Source: Clostridium sp. CAG:1000 (GTDB lineage: Bacteria; Bacillota_I; Bacilli_A; RF39; UBA660). From it: a DNA stretch of 47,317 bases. The DNA is taken from the NCBI GenBank assembly GCA_000436975.1, contig HG000333.1, positions 1-47,317 on the forward strand. The letters are read 5' to 3'. The translations under genes were made by a program, and so were the position numbers. Within the stretch, counting starts at the first letter, position 1. Each line of letters opens with the position of its first letter. The notes below the pieces were generated by a model, which saw only the letters and a list, made by a program, of their open reading frames with translations, was not told the DNA's origin and ran no database searches. Of the stretch, positions 17,613-26,580 are shown in pieces.

Positions 17613-17641
17613 ATTATAATACAAATAGTTTAAAATATCAA
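17613..17641 (-). promoter_or_regulatory. spoVG promoter
   Basis: TTGATA (17636-17641), 17 nt, TATAAT (17613-17618) on the minus strand. It looks like SigA. In B. subtilis spoVG is under SigH, so a change in control is possible. Confidence 0.65.
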
Positions 17642-17652
17642 TATATTATTAT

Positions 17653-17871
17653 TTATGAATTAAACTTCGTTAACACAACCGTCTTAGTTACAACATCAGC
17701 ATATGTAAATGATTTTAATCCTTTGTTTGTATCAACTGTAAATAAATTTTGATGAATTTTTTTTATTATACCCTCATAATACTCGTATTTATTTCTTCCT
17801 AAATTAACTTTTACTTTTAATTTTTGATTTTTTAACTCAATGATTTTTTTCTTTATTTTCTCTATATTCAA
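17653..17871 (-). CDS. veg: Veg family protein
   Basis: A 72-residue protein matching Veg: KIKKKIIELKNQKLKVKVNLGRNKYEYYEGIIKKIHQNLFTVD, an SH3-like small barrel. In B. subtilis Veg stimulates biofilm matrix gene expression by acting against SinR; the role here is unknown. It follows yabG by 9 nt, the Bacillus order, so the two are probably co-transcribed. Confidence 0.92.
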   Translation of the reverse strand: MNIEKIKKKIIELKNQKLKVKVNLGRNKYEYYEGIIKKIHQNLFTVDTNKGLKSFTYADVVTKTVVLTKFNS

Positions 17872-17880
17872 ATTTATTAA

Positions 17881-18648
17881 TTATTCCTTTCTTGGATATC
17901 CTTTTATCATCATTCCACACACGTCTAACCCACCTATACCACCATACCCATATTTAGTTTTTTCAAGAGCATCTTTTATATCAATCAGTTTGTTTTTTTC
18001 ACTTAATGATACATACGAAGCTATTATCGCAGGATCAAGAGCATGAATATTTATGTGTTTTGGACTTGATGCAAATGTTGAACCAGATTTTATTAACCCT
18101 TCAAAATCACTTTGACATGCTCCAGATATAATTATTAAATGCTCATGATTAGGTTCTATATTTCTTGCTATTTTAACACAATCTTTATAATAAGAGCTGT
18201 TCATATAATTTTTTCCATTTTTTTTATTCTTATAATATGCATCATGCCCTGTTATTACTAGTATATTAGGTTTATGTTTTTTAATTAATTTTTCAATATT
18301 TACAGACATATCATTTTCTCTAAATATATATCCGTTTGCAGATAATTTTTGCTTTTTATAGTAATCTAAACACCTGTCAAGATATTCTTTGTCACTATCA
18401 ATGTGTAATATTTTCCCTGGAATGTAAAAATAGTCATTTGTATTCAGATTTCTTAAACTAGTTATTTCTTCTTTTTTTTTAGGTATTCCAGATAATGCAA
18501 TATCTTCTATGTTAGCATCTGCATATAATCTTATTTCTAGCCCTTTTAAAAAAACTTTATTTCCAACTATTTTATCAATTTTAAATAATATATCATTTCC
18601 ATATTTTTTTCTTGAAACTACATCGCCTATTTTAAATTTATTATTCAT
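17881..18648 (-). CDS. yabG: sporulation-specific protease YabG
   Basis: A 255-residue protein of the YabG peptidase family, which in Bacillus processes spore coat proteins before transglutaminase cross-linking, and in Clostridioides processes SipL and CspBA. FKIGDVVSRKKYGNDILFKI opens the protein. ITGHDAYY (about 130), IIISGACQSDFEGLI (about 177-191) and SPKHINIHALDPAIIASYVS (about 198-217) are the conserved core. The end GGIGGLDVCGMMIKGYPRKE is also typical. Complete by length. It lies divergent from the two histidine kinase genes. Confidence 0.95.
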   Translation of the reverse strand: MNNKFKIGDVVSRKKYGNDILFKIDKIVGNKVFLKGLEIRLYADANIEDIALSGIPKKKEEITSLRNLNTNDYFYIPGKILHIDSDKEYLDRCLDYYKKQKLSANGYIFRENDMSVNIEKLIKKHKPNILVITGHDAYYKNKKNGKNYMNSSYYKDCVKIARNIEPNHEHLIIISGACQSDFEGLIKSGSTFASSPKHINIHALDPAIIASYVSLSEKNKLIDIKDALEKTKYGYGGIGGLDVCGMMIKGYPRKE

Positions 18649-18700
18649 TGATATTCACCACTTAATTTTATTCACATTAGATATATTTATTACTTATTTA

Positions 18701-18729
18701 TTGTTTTTTTAACATCTTTATAGTAAAAT
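18701..18729 (+). promoter_or_regulatory. promoter of the histidine kinase operon
   Basis: TTGTTT (18701-18706), 17 nt, TAAAAT (18724-18729), followed by an AT dinucleotide run and then the AAAGGG ribosome site. The spacer 18649-18780 holds no gene. Confidence 0.45.
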
Positions 18730-18780
18730 ATATATATATAATATGGTAATAACTCTATTGCCATGAAAGGGTGTGTGTTT

Positions 18781-20655
18781 ATGATATTTAGTATGGCTTT
18801 AGGAATCGTTGGTCTTACTTTTTCAACTATTATTTTATGTTTATATTTTTGGAAGAAAAGAGCAAATGTAGAAGAAACACTTACTACTCTCTTTTTTAAA
18901 TTTCTAGTTGTATTTTTAGTCATACTTGGTTTTTATGAAATAGTCTGTATAATATCAATGGCACACGCTGACACACATCCTGTTTTAAATGAAATTCTTT
19001 GTAGGATTCACATTTTACTAGATATAATATGGGCAGCAGTATTTATGGTCTATATATATTCTGTAACTCGTTCTAAAAGCGATGATTTATTAGAATATAT
19101 TAAAGGCAGAAGAATATTAACGCTAGTAGTTGTTTTTGCAGTAATAATTACATATGTAGCATCATGTTTGCTTAAAGTAACATATCACTCCGCAGTAAAT
19201 CCAAATTTTATGGTTATTGGTGGGCCTGCTTTATATCCCGTATATGTGATCGCTGGAATTGGGTGTATAGCAATAACTATAATTATGTTAAAATTTAAAA
19301 ATACTTTAGTAAAAAATCTTAGATTTCCTGTTATATATTTCATGACTTTATTTACATTTTTAGTAGCAATCGAATTTATTTGGTTTGAATACAGAGTTAA
19401 CTATATTTACTTTGTCTTTTGTTTCTTACATATGGGAATGTTTTTCACAATTGAAAGTCAAGACAAACGATTATTAACTCAAGTTGAGAAGGGAAGAAAA
19501 GAAGCTGAGATTGCTAACAAAGCAAAAACCGAATTTTTATCTAATATTTCTCATGAAATAAGAACTCCTATGAATACAATATTAGGTTTTAGTCAAGCAT
19601 TGCTTGAAGAACAAAAATTAACAGAAGATATTGTTAAAAGGGATGCAGTTAATATCAAAGAAGCTAGTTCAAGTCTATTAGAATTAATAAATAATATTTT
19701 AGACATATCTAGAATAGAATCTGGTAAAGAAATGGTGGATTCAAAAGATTATAAATTAGAAAACCTTCTTATGGAAGTAAATAGTATAGTATCGTCTAAA
19801 GTAAGTAAAGATGTACTTGAGTTAAAAATAAATGTTGATCCTAATATACCTACAATGTATAATGGTGATTCTAATAAAATATATAAAATATTAATTAATG
19901 TACTATTAAACGCGATTACGCATACAAAATTTGGTAGTGTTTCTTTAGATGTTGGTGGTGCTTACGTTGGGGATTCATTCAAATTAAGCTTTGTAATATC
20001 TAACACTGGGCACGAAATGTCTGAGATAGAATTTAATAAGAGCTTTGAGGATTTTGCTGAAGGAACATCTACAAATAGTGCTGTAGATAGCGTTAAGCTT
20101 GGATTAATAGTTGCCAAGCGACTAATTGAAATAATTAATGGCACTATAGATTTTAAAAACGAAAAAGGTAAAGGTACAAGATATATAATTAGCATCGATC
20201 AAAAAGTAGTTGATGATATGCGAATTGGTAATGTATTTATTGAAAGTAAATATAATTATGATGAAGATAAATATGATTTTACTGGCAAAAAAGTATTAAT
20301 CGTCGATGATAATAAAATGAATATTAAATTAGCAGAAAGACTTTTGTCTCAGTTTAAAATGAATATTACTTCTGCTTACAATGGCCGAGAATGTATAGAT
20401 TTAGTTAAGAATAATACGTATGACATAATTTTATTAGACCATATGATGCCAGAATTAGATGGAGTAGCAACGGTTCATATATTAAGAGAATCAGGCGTTA
20501 GTTTACCGATAATTGCATTAACCGCTAACTCTTATACAGGCTCTAAAGATAATTATATAAAGGAAGGATTTACTGATTATCTTGCAAAACCAATAAGGTA
20601 TAGAGATTTATATAGATTGCTTGCAAAATATATAATTAATAAGGAGGAAAAGTAA
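18781..20655 (+). CDS. 7TM hybrid histidine kinase with degraded ATP-binding domain
   Basis: The 624-residue protein has seven predicted membrane helices (to about 225), a coiled linker, a HisKA dimer domain with SNISHEIRTPMN (His about 257), a HATPase region, and a receiver domain with KVLIVDDN and LDHMMPELDG (Asp about 552). The ATP-binding boxes are damaged: the G1 DxGxG box reads NTGHEM, and the G2 GTGLGL box reads VKLGLI. It may be unable to phosphorylate itself, and may depend on its neighbour in trans. The ATG at 18781 (AAAGGG 8 nt upstream) is chosen over the ATG at 18763, which has no ribosome site. Its stop overlaps the next start by 1 nt (TAATG). Confidence 0.85.
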   Translation: MIFSMALGIVGLTFSTIILCLYFWKKRANVEETLTTLFFKFLVVFLVILGFYEIVCIISMAHADTHPVLNEILCRIHILLDIIWAAVFMVYIYSVTRSKSDDLLEYIKGRRILTLVVVFAVIITYVASCLLKVTYHSAVNPNFMVIGGPALYPVYVIAGIGCIAITIIMLKFKNTLVKNLRFPVIYFMTLFTFLVAIEFIWFEYRVNYIYFVFCFLHMGMFFTIESQDKRLLTQVEKGRKEAEIANKAKTEFLSNISHEIRTPMNTILGFSQALLEEQKLTEDIVKRDAVNIKEASSSLLELINNILDISRIESGKEMVDSKDYKLENLLMEVNSIVSSKVSKDVLELKINVDPNIPTMYNGDSNKIYKILINVLLNAITHTKFGSVSLDVGGAYVGDSFKLSFVISNTGHEMSEIEFNKSFEDFAEGTSTNSAVDSVKLGLIVAKRLIEIINGTIDFKNEKGKGTRYIISIDQKVVDDMRIGNVFIESKYNYDEDKYDFTGKKVLIVDDNKMNIKLAERLLSQFKMNITSAYNGRECIDLVKNNTYDIILLDHMMPELDGVATVHILRESGVSLPIIALTANSYTGSKDNYIKEGFTDYLAKPIRYRDLYRLLAKYIINKEEK

Positions 20656-23096
20656 TGATTGATTTAAGAGCTTTATTAAATTTGGATAACAACATTATGG
20701 CTAGCCTTCTCTTTTCATTCGGCAGTTTGGCCTTTATTTCCTTCTTGGCTATAACTTACTTTTGCAAAAATAAATATGTAAACATAAGATCAAAAACATA
20801 TAGGTTTATGATTGTTCTAGTGTTATTTATTCTTGTTACGGGTATTATAAATACATATTTAATAAATTTTAATGTAAAAAATTTTATCAGTAGATTAATT
20901 TACATCCTACATTGGTCAAGTTTTACCACATGTTTTTGCACTTATTATATATATTGTGTCATCTATTTATCTGATTTAGAATGTAATTCATTTTATGAAC
21001 TATGGCAAAAAAGTGTAAAAACTCGTGTTATGTGTTCGATTTCAATAATTATTTTTATAGTTTATTTATTTATGCCTGTATCAAATATTTCTTCAATGAA
21101 CTACTCTTATTTTGCTGGTAAAGCAGAAGTCTATATTATGATTATGCTTATTCTAATTGGAATAATGATAATGATTGAAACATTTATTATTAACAAACAA
21201 GCACCACTTAGAAGAAAAATAGCCATACTTCTTGTTATGATTGCTATGTCGGGAATGGCAATTGCTCAAGTTTTAATACCTAAAGTAAGTTTATATCCAT
21301 TGGTATGTTCAGCCCATATATTCTTCTTATATTTCATAATGGAAAACCCAGATATTCAAGTTGCAAAAGAAATAGATATACTTAAATCTGATATAGACAA
21401 GTCTAATAGGGCTAAAACCGATTTTTTAAACAATATGTCACATGAAATTAGAACCCCTATGAATGCGATTGTTGGGTTTAGTGACTCATTGCTTAATTCA
21501 CCAGTGTTCGATGCTGAAACAGCAAGAAATGATATTCAAAATATTTCAACAGCCAGCAACAATCTATTAGATATCATTAATAATATTTTGGATATTTCAA
21601 AAATAGAATCCGGTAAGGAAGTATTAGATAACAAAGAATATGATTTAGCAAAATTGATTAATGATTTATCAACAATAATACAAACTAGAATAGGTAATAA
21701 CCCTATAAAATTACATGTATATATTGATAAGAATGTGCCTTCATTAGTTTATGGAGATTCAACAAAACTATATCAAGTGTTATTAAATATTGCAAGTAAC
21801 TCCGTTAAATATACAGAGGTAGGTAGAATACAAATATCATGTGAAGGTGAATATACTGATAAAAATAATGAAGAAATACTATTACATTTTAAAATATCAG
21901 ACACGGGTTACGGAATAAAAAAAGAAGATTTCGATAAAATGTTCGAAAAATTTAATAGACTCGATAGTGCAATATCAAAAGAAATTGAAGGAACTGGGTT
22001 AGGTTTGGTAATAACCAAAAGATTTGTTGATTTAATGGGAGGAAAAATATGGTTTACAAGTGAGTATGAGATAGGTACAACATTCTATGTTGACATCCCA
22101 TTGAAAGTAATTGATGCTTCACCAATTGGCGACATTAAACATAAAAATAATGTTGAAAAGATTAATAACTATATCGACTGCTCTAACTATACTGCATTAA
22201 TAGTGGATGATAATTTATTAAATATTAAAGTAGCTGAAAGAATATTAAAAAAATATAATTTCAAAATAGACACCGCTCAATCCGGTAAAGATTGTGTATT
22301 TAAATTTAAGTCTGGTAAACACTACGACATAATATTTCTTGATCATATGATGCCGGAAATGGATGGTATAGAAACACTTCATATTATTAAAAGATTAGAT
22401 GACTACTATATTCCACCTATTGTTGCTTTAACGGCTAATGCAATTACAGGAATGAAAGAAATGTATTTGAAAGAAGGGTTTGATTATTATCTATCAAAAC
22501 CAATTAATGTTACTGAGTTAGATAAAGTAATTCATAAATGCTTTAATGAAAGCAAAAATAATAATAATTATATTAATAATTCAAATGTAGAAATGCAAAC
22601 CACTGAAAACAAAGAAACATATAAAGAAGATGATGAAAACTTTACAAAAGTTGACAACGATGAAAAAATAACTAACACTCGAAGTGATAATAATGATATA
22701 ATTAAAGAAAATGAGAAAGGTAATGAGACAATGGAAGATTTTTTAAAAAATAATGGTGTTGATGTAGAAAAATCATTAGAATTTTTAGGCGATATGGAAA
22801 TGTATAATATTACCATATTGGATTATAAAACTGAATCGCTAAACAAATTTAATAATATAAAAGAATGTCTTGAAAAAGAAGATATGAATAATTATTCAAT
22901 TTATGTTCATGCTTTAAAGAGCGACTGTAAATATTTAGGATTTATGAAATTAGCTGATATAAGCTATCAGCACGAATTAAAAAGCAAAGAAAATGATTTA
23001 ACTTTTGTTAAAGAGCATTTTGGCGAACTTGAAAATGAATTTAATAAAATCAGTTTAATTGTTAATGAATATATTAATAAATTTGACATAAAATAA
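20655..23096 (+). CDS. 7TM hybrid histidine kinase with receiver and HPt domains
   Basis: An 813-residue phosphorelay protein: seven membrane helices (to about 230), HisKA with NNMSHEIRTPMN (His about 262), an intact HATPase domain with SDTGYGIKKEDF and GTGLGLVITKRFV, a receiver with ALIVDDN and LDHMMPEMDG (Asp about 561), a Asn/Lys/Glu-rich linker (about 635-690), and a C-terminal HPt domain with HALKSDCKYLG (His about 751). All three relay residues are present in one chain. AAGGAGG ribosome site inside the upstream gene. No response regulator with an output domain is adjacent, so the final target (Spo0A is one possibility) is unknown. Confidence 0.92.
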   Translation: MIDLRALLNLDNNIMASLLFSFGSLAFISFLAITYFCKNKYVNIRSKTYRFMIVLVLFILVTGIINTYLINFNVKNFISRLIYILHWSSFTTCFCTYYIYCVIYLSDLECNSFYELWQKSVKTRVMCSISIIIFIVYLFMPVSNISSMNYSYFAGKAEVYIMIMLILIGIMIMIETFIINKQAPLRRKIAILLVMIAMSGMAIAQVLIPKVSLYPLVCSAHIFFLYFIMENPDIQVAKEIDILKSDIDKSNRAKTDFLNNMSHEIRTPMNAIVGFSDSLLNSPVFDAETARNDIQNISTASNNLLDIINNILDISKIESGKEVLDNKEYDLAKLINDLSTIIQTRIGNNPIKLHVYIDKNVPSLVYGDSTKLYQVLLNIASNSVKYTEVGRIQISCEGEYTDKNNEEILLHFKISDTGYGIKKEDFDKMFEKFNRLDSAISKEIEGTGLGLVITKRFVDLMGGKIWFTSEYEIGTTFYVDIPLKVIDASPIGDIKHKNNVEKINNYIDCSNYTALIVDDNLLNIKVAERILKKYNFKIDTAQSGKDCVFKFKSGKHYDIIFLDHMMPEMDGIETLHIIKRLDDYYIPPIVALTANAITGMKEMYLKEGFDYYLSKPINVTELDKVIHKCFNESKNNNNYINNSNVEMQTTENKETYKEDDENFTKVDNDEKITNTRSDNNDIIKENEKGNETMEDFLKNNGVDVEKSLEFLGDMEMYNITILDYKTESLNKFNNIKECLEKEDMNNYSIYVHALKSDCKYLGFMKLADISYQHELKSKENDLTFVKEHFGELENEFNKISLIVNEYINKFDIK

Positions 23097-23125
23097 AAGC
23101 GTCTATCATGGCGCTTTTATTTTAT
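23088..23125. terminator. two-way terminator overlapping two stop codons
   Basis: ATAAAATAAAAGCG (23088-23101) pairs perfectly with CGCTTTTATTTTAT (23112-23125) around a 10-nt loop. The kinase stop (23094-23096) is in one arm, and the stop of the convergent gene (23117-23119) is in the other. Confidence 0.85.
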
Positions 23126-23830
23126 AAAGTTATTTCCTTTTTTATTATACTTATAAATATTACTTATTGAAGAATTTTGAGTTGTTATTATAATTGTTAT
23201 TTTTTCTTCATTGCTTAGTAGTACTAAATCATCAATATTATTAGTATTAGTTTTTTCCATATCTAATAATTTCATAGTAGTATCATAAACATAAATATTT
23301 CCATCTAAGTATGTAATAATATAATTATCTATTGTACTTATGTTATCATACTGAAAATCACTAATGATTTTTCCAGTCTCATCTATTATACCTTTTTTAT
23401 TATTTTTAGTTATTATTCCATATTCTTTAATTGTAGTTGCTTTAGGAAATTCATCTAAAACAAAAATTTTTTTATTTGTTTTAGCATTATAAATTATAAA
23501 TTTATTACCCTCAGATATATAAATTAAATCTTCATTAGCAAAAACAAACTGTTCTGATTGTAATTCATCAATGAAACACTCTTGAATGCATTTATATTTT
23601 GAAATATGTTCTGCATCTTTATAAAAATAAATCGTTTTATCTTCTTTATTATATTTATAATTGGAATACTGAATACTATTATAAGTATTAATTAAATTGT
23701 TAATTTCTATTCTTCTCTTATAATTAACCCACCATATAGTACCTAAAATTGCAAGTATAAAAATGAAAAAAATAATAAATATTATTATTTTATCTATAGA
23801 TTCAATTTTATTATTATTACTATCTGTCAT
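23117..23830 (-). CDS. bitopic membrane protein with WG-repeat-like ectodomain
   Basis: The 237-residue protein has one membrane helix (about 13-35) followed by a beta-rich region. IITKNNKKGIIDETGKIISDFQYDNI (about 145-170) resembles a WG repeat, and preceding and following segments look like further diverged blades of a propeller. The function is not recognised; WG-repeat proteins are often surface or binding proteins. It starts 15 nt after the pilin-like gene and is probably co-transcribed with it. RBS GGTGAT. Confidence 0.6.
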   Translation of the reverse strand: MTDSNNNKIESIDKIIIFIIFFIFILAILGTIWWVNYKRRIEINNLINTYNSIQYSNYKYNKEDKTIYFYKDAEHISKYKCIQECFIDELQSEQFVFANEDLIYISEGNKFIIYNAKTNKKIFVLDEFPKATTIKEYGIITKNNKKGIIDETGKIISDFQYDNISTIDNYIITYLDGNIYVYDTTMKLLDMEKTNTNNIDDLVLLSNEEKITIIITTQNSSISNIYKYNKKGNNFIK

Positions 23831-23845
23831 TATTTATCACCCACA

Positions 23846-24259
23846 TTATTCTCTAAATTTTGTATTACACTCTAGTTTATATAATTCATTTTCCTTCACT
23901 TGAGAAATATCTAATTTATCAAAATTTTTATTAGCTTCTATATAATATTTACCATCAAAAACCTTCAAACTTACTACTTTTTCTTCATCAAACAAAACAC
24001 AATAATACAACTTCTTTCCAGTTAAATCTAAGCTAGTACTGTCCTCTGAATATATATATTGCGTTGGCCTTTCAAATAACTTATTTTCTGTTCTCTTATC
24101 CTCTGATTTGTTATAAATTGTATTAACATTGTTCAAAAAAGTATTTTTCTTAGAATTTTTGTATAACTTGGAGACTTTTGGTACTGCATACATTATTAAA
24201 ATTATTAATATAAGTACAACACCAATTAATTCAACTAATGTAAACCCTTTATTATCCAT
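23846..24259 (-). CDS. type IV pilin-like protein (prepilin signal)
   Basis: The 137-residue protein begins DNKG|FTLVELIGVVLILIILIM, a canonical class III prepilin signal with Gly at -1, Phe at +1 and Glu at +5. The helix continues into a short pilin head (about 35-137) with two Cys (about 88 and 134) that could form a disulfide. It could be a competence pseudopilin or a minor pilin; no peptidase, ATPase or platform gene is in the window. A downstream WG-like membrane protein may be a partner. RBS AGGAGTG. Confidence 0.82.
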   Translation of the reverse strand: MDNKGFTLVELIGVVLILIILIMYAVPKVSKLYKNSKKNTFLNNVNTIYNKSEDKRTENKLFERPTQYIYSEDSTSLDLTGKKLYYCVLFDEEKVVSLKVFDGKYYIEANKNFDKLDISQVKENELYKLECNTKFRE

Positions 24260-24316
24260 TTCTACACTCCTATATTATATTAATATTTTAACATATTTTA
24301 ATTATTATTCAATACA

Positions 24317-25090
24317 TTATAGTTCATTTGATATCTTGATAAAATCATCTATACTTAAACTTTCAGCTCTAATTGTTAAATTTTTTCCCATACCATTTAA
24401 TATTTTCTCTAATTTTATTAAATCATATCCCCTAAGATTATTTTTCAAATTTTTTCTTTTTTGTTTAAAAGAATCTTGAACAAAATTATAAAATTTATTC
24501 TCATCTTTAACATAGTATTTGTTATGTTTTTTTAACTTAATAACAATGCTATCAACTCTAGGAATAGGTTCGAAGCAATTTTTACTAACATCACAAACCT
24601 TCATAATATCAAAGTTATATTGTAAGTATACAGACAGAGAATTATATTTTTTTGAATGTGGTTTGGCCATAAATCTATCAGCCACTTCTTTCTGTACCAT
24701 TATAATAATTTCATCAGCATGGCCATAGTCTATTATTTTATTTATTATGGCTGTGGTGATATAGTATGGTAAATTTCCTACAAATATAATTCTTTTATAT
24801 TTTTTATAATCTATATATTTATTTAAATCTGCATTCAAAAAATCGCAAAATATTACTTTTAAATTTTTGCTATTTATACTTAATAATATTTCTTTTAATC
24901 TTTTATCAATCTCAAAACATAAAATTTGGCAATCTTTTTTTACAAGTCCTTTTGTAATAGCTCCTGCACCGGGCCCAATTTCTACTATTAAGTCATCAGA
25001 GTTGCAATCTATTGCATTTAAAATTTGATTGATTTTGTTACCGTCCATTAAAAAATTTTGCCCTAAAGATTTTTTATATTCAAACTTCAT
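24317..25090 (-). CDS. rsmA: 16S rRNA dimethyladenosine transferase RsmA
   Basis: The 257-residue enzyme dimethylates two adjacent adenines (A1518/A1519) near the 3' end of 16S rRNA, late in 30S assembly. KKSLGQNFLMD, the SAM-binding EIGPGAGAIT (about 39-48) and the catalytic NLPYYITT (about 105-112) are visible. The ATG at 25090 with GAAGG upstream is chosen over an in-frame TTG at 25099. It overlaps the upstream 3D-domain gene by 1 nt (TAATG), repeating the Bacillus yabE-ksgA order with the rnmV gene missing between. Confidence 0.96.
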   Translation of the reverse strand: MKFEYKKSLGQNFLMDGNKINQILNAIDCNSDDLIVEIGPGAGAITKGLVKKDCQILCFEIDKRLKEILLSINSKNLKVIFCDFLNADLNKYIDYKKYKRIIFVGNLPYYITTAIINKIIDYGHADEIIIMVQKEVADRFMAKPHSKKYNSLSVYLQYNFDIMKVCDVSKNCFEPIPRVDSIVIKLKKHNKYYVKDENKFYNFVQDSFKQKRKNLKNNLRGYDLIKLEKILNGMGKNLTIRAESLSIDDFIKISNEL

Positions 25091-25686
25091 TATTTCCAAC
25101 CTTCTCTTAATACTTCGAATTCAAGATTTTTAACCCTTCCGATATCTTTGATCGCAGATTCACTTGAATCAGTCAATAAATCAATAACATTACCACTTAC
25201 GCCCCTATCTAATACAATTGCAACTATTGGTTCTTTATCTATCTTTTTAACATTAAATCTTAATATAGTACCACATGGATAATTTTTGCTGCTAGCTACT
25301 ATTCTAATATTCCCATATGATGTATCATTATAATATATTCCACTTTTCAACACATTAGTTCTAGGTGGGCATGCTAAATAACCACTACATAATGGGCAAT
25401 CTCCTGAATATCCAGTCAATTCGCCGGTAAATTTATACAATGAGTTGCCTTCATAATCTCTTTTATTAATTACTTGATCAACTACATTCTTTTTATTATT
25501 TTCAGTAAACAACTCAATTTGTTTTTTCTGTATAATCTCTTTAGAAACGGCTTTAGTTCCAGCATAATTAATTGTTGAAGATAAGGATGATTCTACAAAA
25601 GTTTCTTTTCTTATCATAAAAAATAGGACCAATAATATTGCTGTCTCAATAATCATAATTGTTCTACTTATTAAATATTTCTTCAT
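25090..25686 (-). CDS. secreted 3D-domain protein (YabE/YuiC-like)
   Basis: The 198-residue protein has an N-terminal signal anchor (about 8-25) and a C-terminal 3D domain of the MltA/RlpA beta-barrel type, in which LDRGVSGNVIDLLTDS carries the conserved Asp residues. It is probably a cell wall-lytic or wall-binding enzyme. A CPLCSGYLACPP segment (three Cys) precedes the domain. Compared with Bacillus YabE it lacks the DUF348 and G5 domains, but the genomic slot between tatD and rsmA is the same. The class is also found in spore-forming Clostridia. Confidence 0.82.
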   Translation of the reverse strand: MKKYLISRTIMIIETAILLVLFFMIRKETFVESSLSSTINYAGTKAVSKEIIQKKQIELFTENNKKNVVDQVINKRDYEGNSLYKFTGELTGYSGDCPLCSGYLACPPRTNVLKSGIYYNDTSYGNIRIVASSKNYPCGTILRFNVKKIDKEPIVAIVLDRGVSGNVIDLLTDSSESAIKDIGRVKNLEFEVLREGWK

Positions 25687-25719
25687 AACTTCTCCGATTA
25701 AATTATATAATAAGTAAAT

Positions 25720-26466
25720 TTAAATGTCAAAAATTTTCCTAGCATTGTTTGTTGTGATTCTAATTACCTCGTCAATATTTAATTGCTTTATTTCAGCTAT
25801 CTTTTGGGCAACAAATATAATATTAGATGGAGTATTTTTTGTTCCCCTATGAGGTTCTGGAGATAAAAATGGACTGTCCGTTTCAAGCACTATATAAGAT
25901 AAATCTATTTGCTCAATTACTTTATATAATTTTGAATTTTTAAAAGTAATAACCCCACCTATACCTAGATAATATCCCAATTTAATGAACTCTTTTGCCA
26001 TTTCCAAACTTCCACTAAAACAATGAATGATTCCTTTAGAGTTTTTGCTCTTTAATATATTAAAACAATCTTGTATTGAATCTCTAGTATGCACTATAAT
26101 TGGAAGATTATATTTTTCCGCAAGATCAATTTGTTGACTAAATAATTTAATTTGTTCTTCTTTATTTTCCTTATTGTGATAATAATCTAATCCTATTTCA
26201 CCAATTCCTACTATTTTATTATTTTTTATTAAATTTTCTAAATCTTTTATTTTATTATAATCAGTATCTATATTATCTGGGTGAATGCCAATTGCTGGCA
26301 GCATATAGTCTTTGTACTTCTTGCTCAATTCAATTATTTCTAAAGACGATTTAATACTATCACCGCAATTTATCACATTAATTATATTTTTATTTTTCAA
26401 ATGCTGAATCACATCTTCTATATTATCATAAAATTCACTTAATATATGTGCGTGTGTGTCTATCAT
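25720..26466 (-). CDS. tatD: TatD family metal-dependent DNase
   Basis: A 248-residue TIM-barrel hydrolase: MIDTHAHI supplies the first metal His pair, GEIGLDYY the metal Glu, PIIVHTRD and GIIHCFSGS the later His, and LETDSPFLSPEPHRG the catalytic Asp. Members are 3'-5' DNases tied to DNA repair. The ATG at 26466 with GAGGTAAG upstream is chosen, which removes 16 upstream residues unlike the family. Position between spoVT and the 3D-domain gene matches Bacillus. Confidence 0.94.
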   Translation of the reverse strand: MIDTHAHILSEFYDNIEDVIQHLKNKNIINVINCGDSIKSSLEIIELSKKYKDYMLPAIGIHPDNIDTDYNKIKDLENLIKNNKIVGIGEIGLDYYHNKENKEEQIKLFSQQIDLAEKYNLPIIVHTRDSIQDCFNILKSKNSKGIIHCFSGSLEMAKEFIKLGYYLGIGGVITFKNSKLYKVIEQIDLSYIVLETDSPFLSPEPHRGTKNTPSNIIFVAQKIAEIKQLNIDEVIRITTNNARKIFDI

Positions 26467-26496
26467 TATCTTACCTCTATTCTTTGATTTTAAATA

Positions 26497-26561
26497 AAAA
26501 AAATCAACAAACACTCAAATTATTATGTAATAATTTATAATAATTTTATAATATGTTGATT
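26497..26561 (-). terminator. possible spoVT terminator with inner hairpin
   Basis: AATCAACA (26502-26509) pairs with TGTTGATT (26554-26561), and a T run follows on the minus strand. The intervening bases contain an inner palindrome AAATTATTA-TG-TAATAATTT (26517-26536), so the RNA could form a two-stem structure. This gap (26467-26580) holds no gene. Confidence 0.5.
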
Positions 26562-26580
26562 AATTTTTCAATATTCCTAA

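Noticed and set aside
18730..18746. AT dinucleotide run before the histidine kinase operon
   Set aside because: It is short and common in this AT-rich genome; no sign that it is functional.
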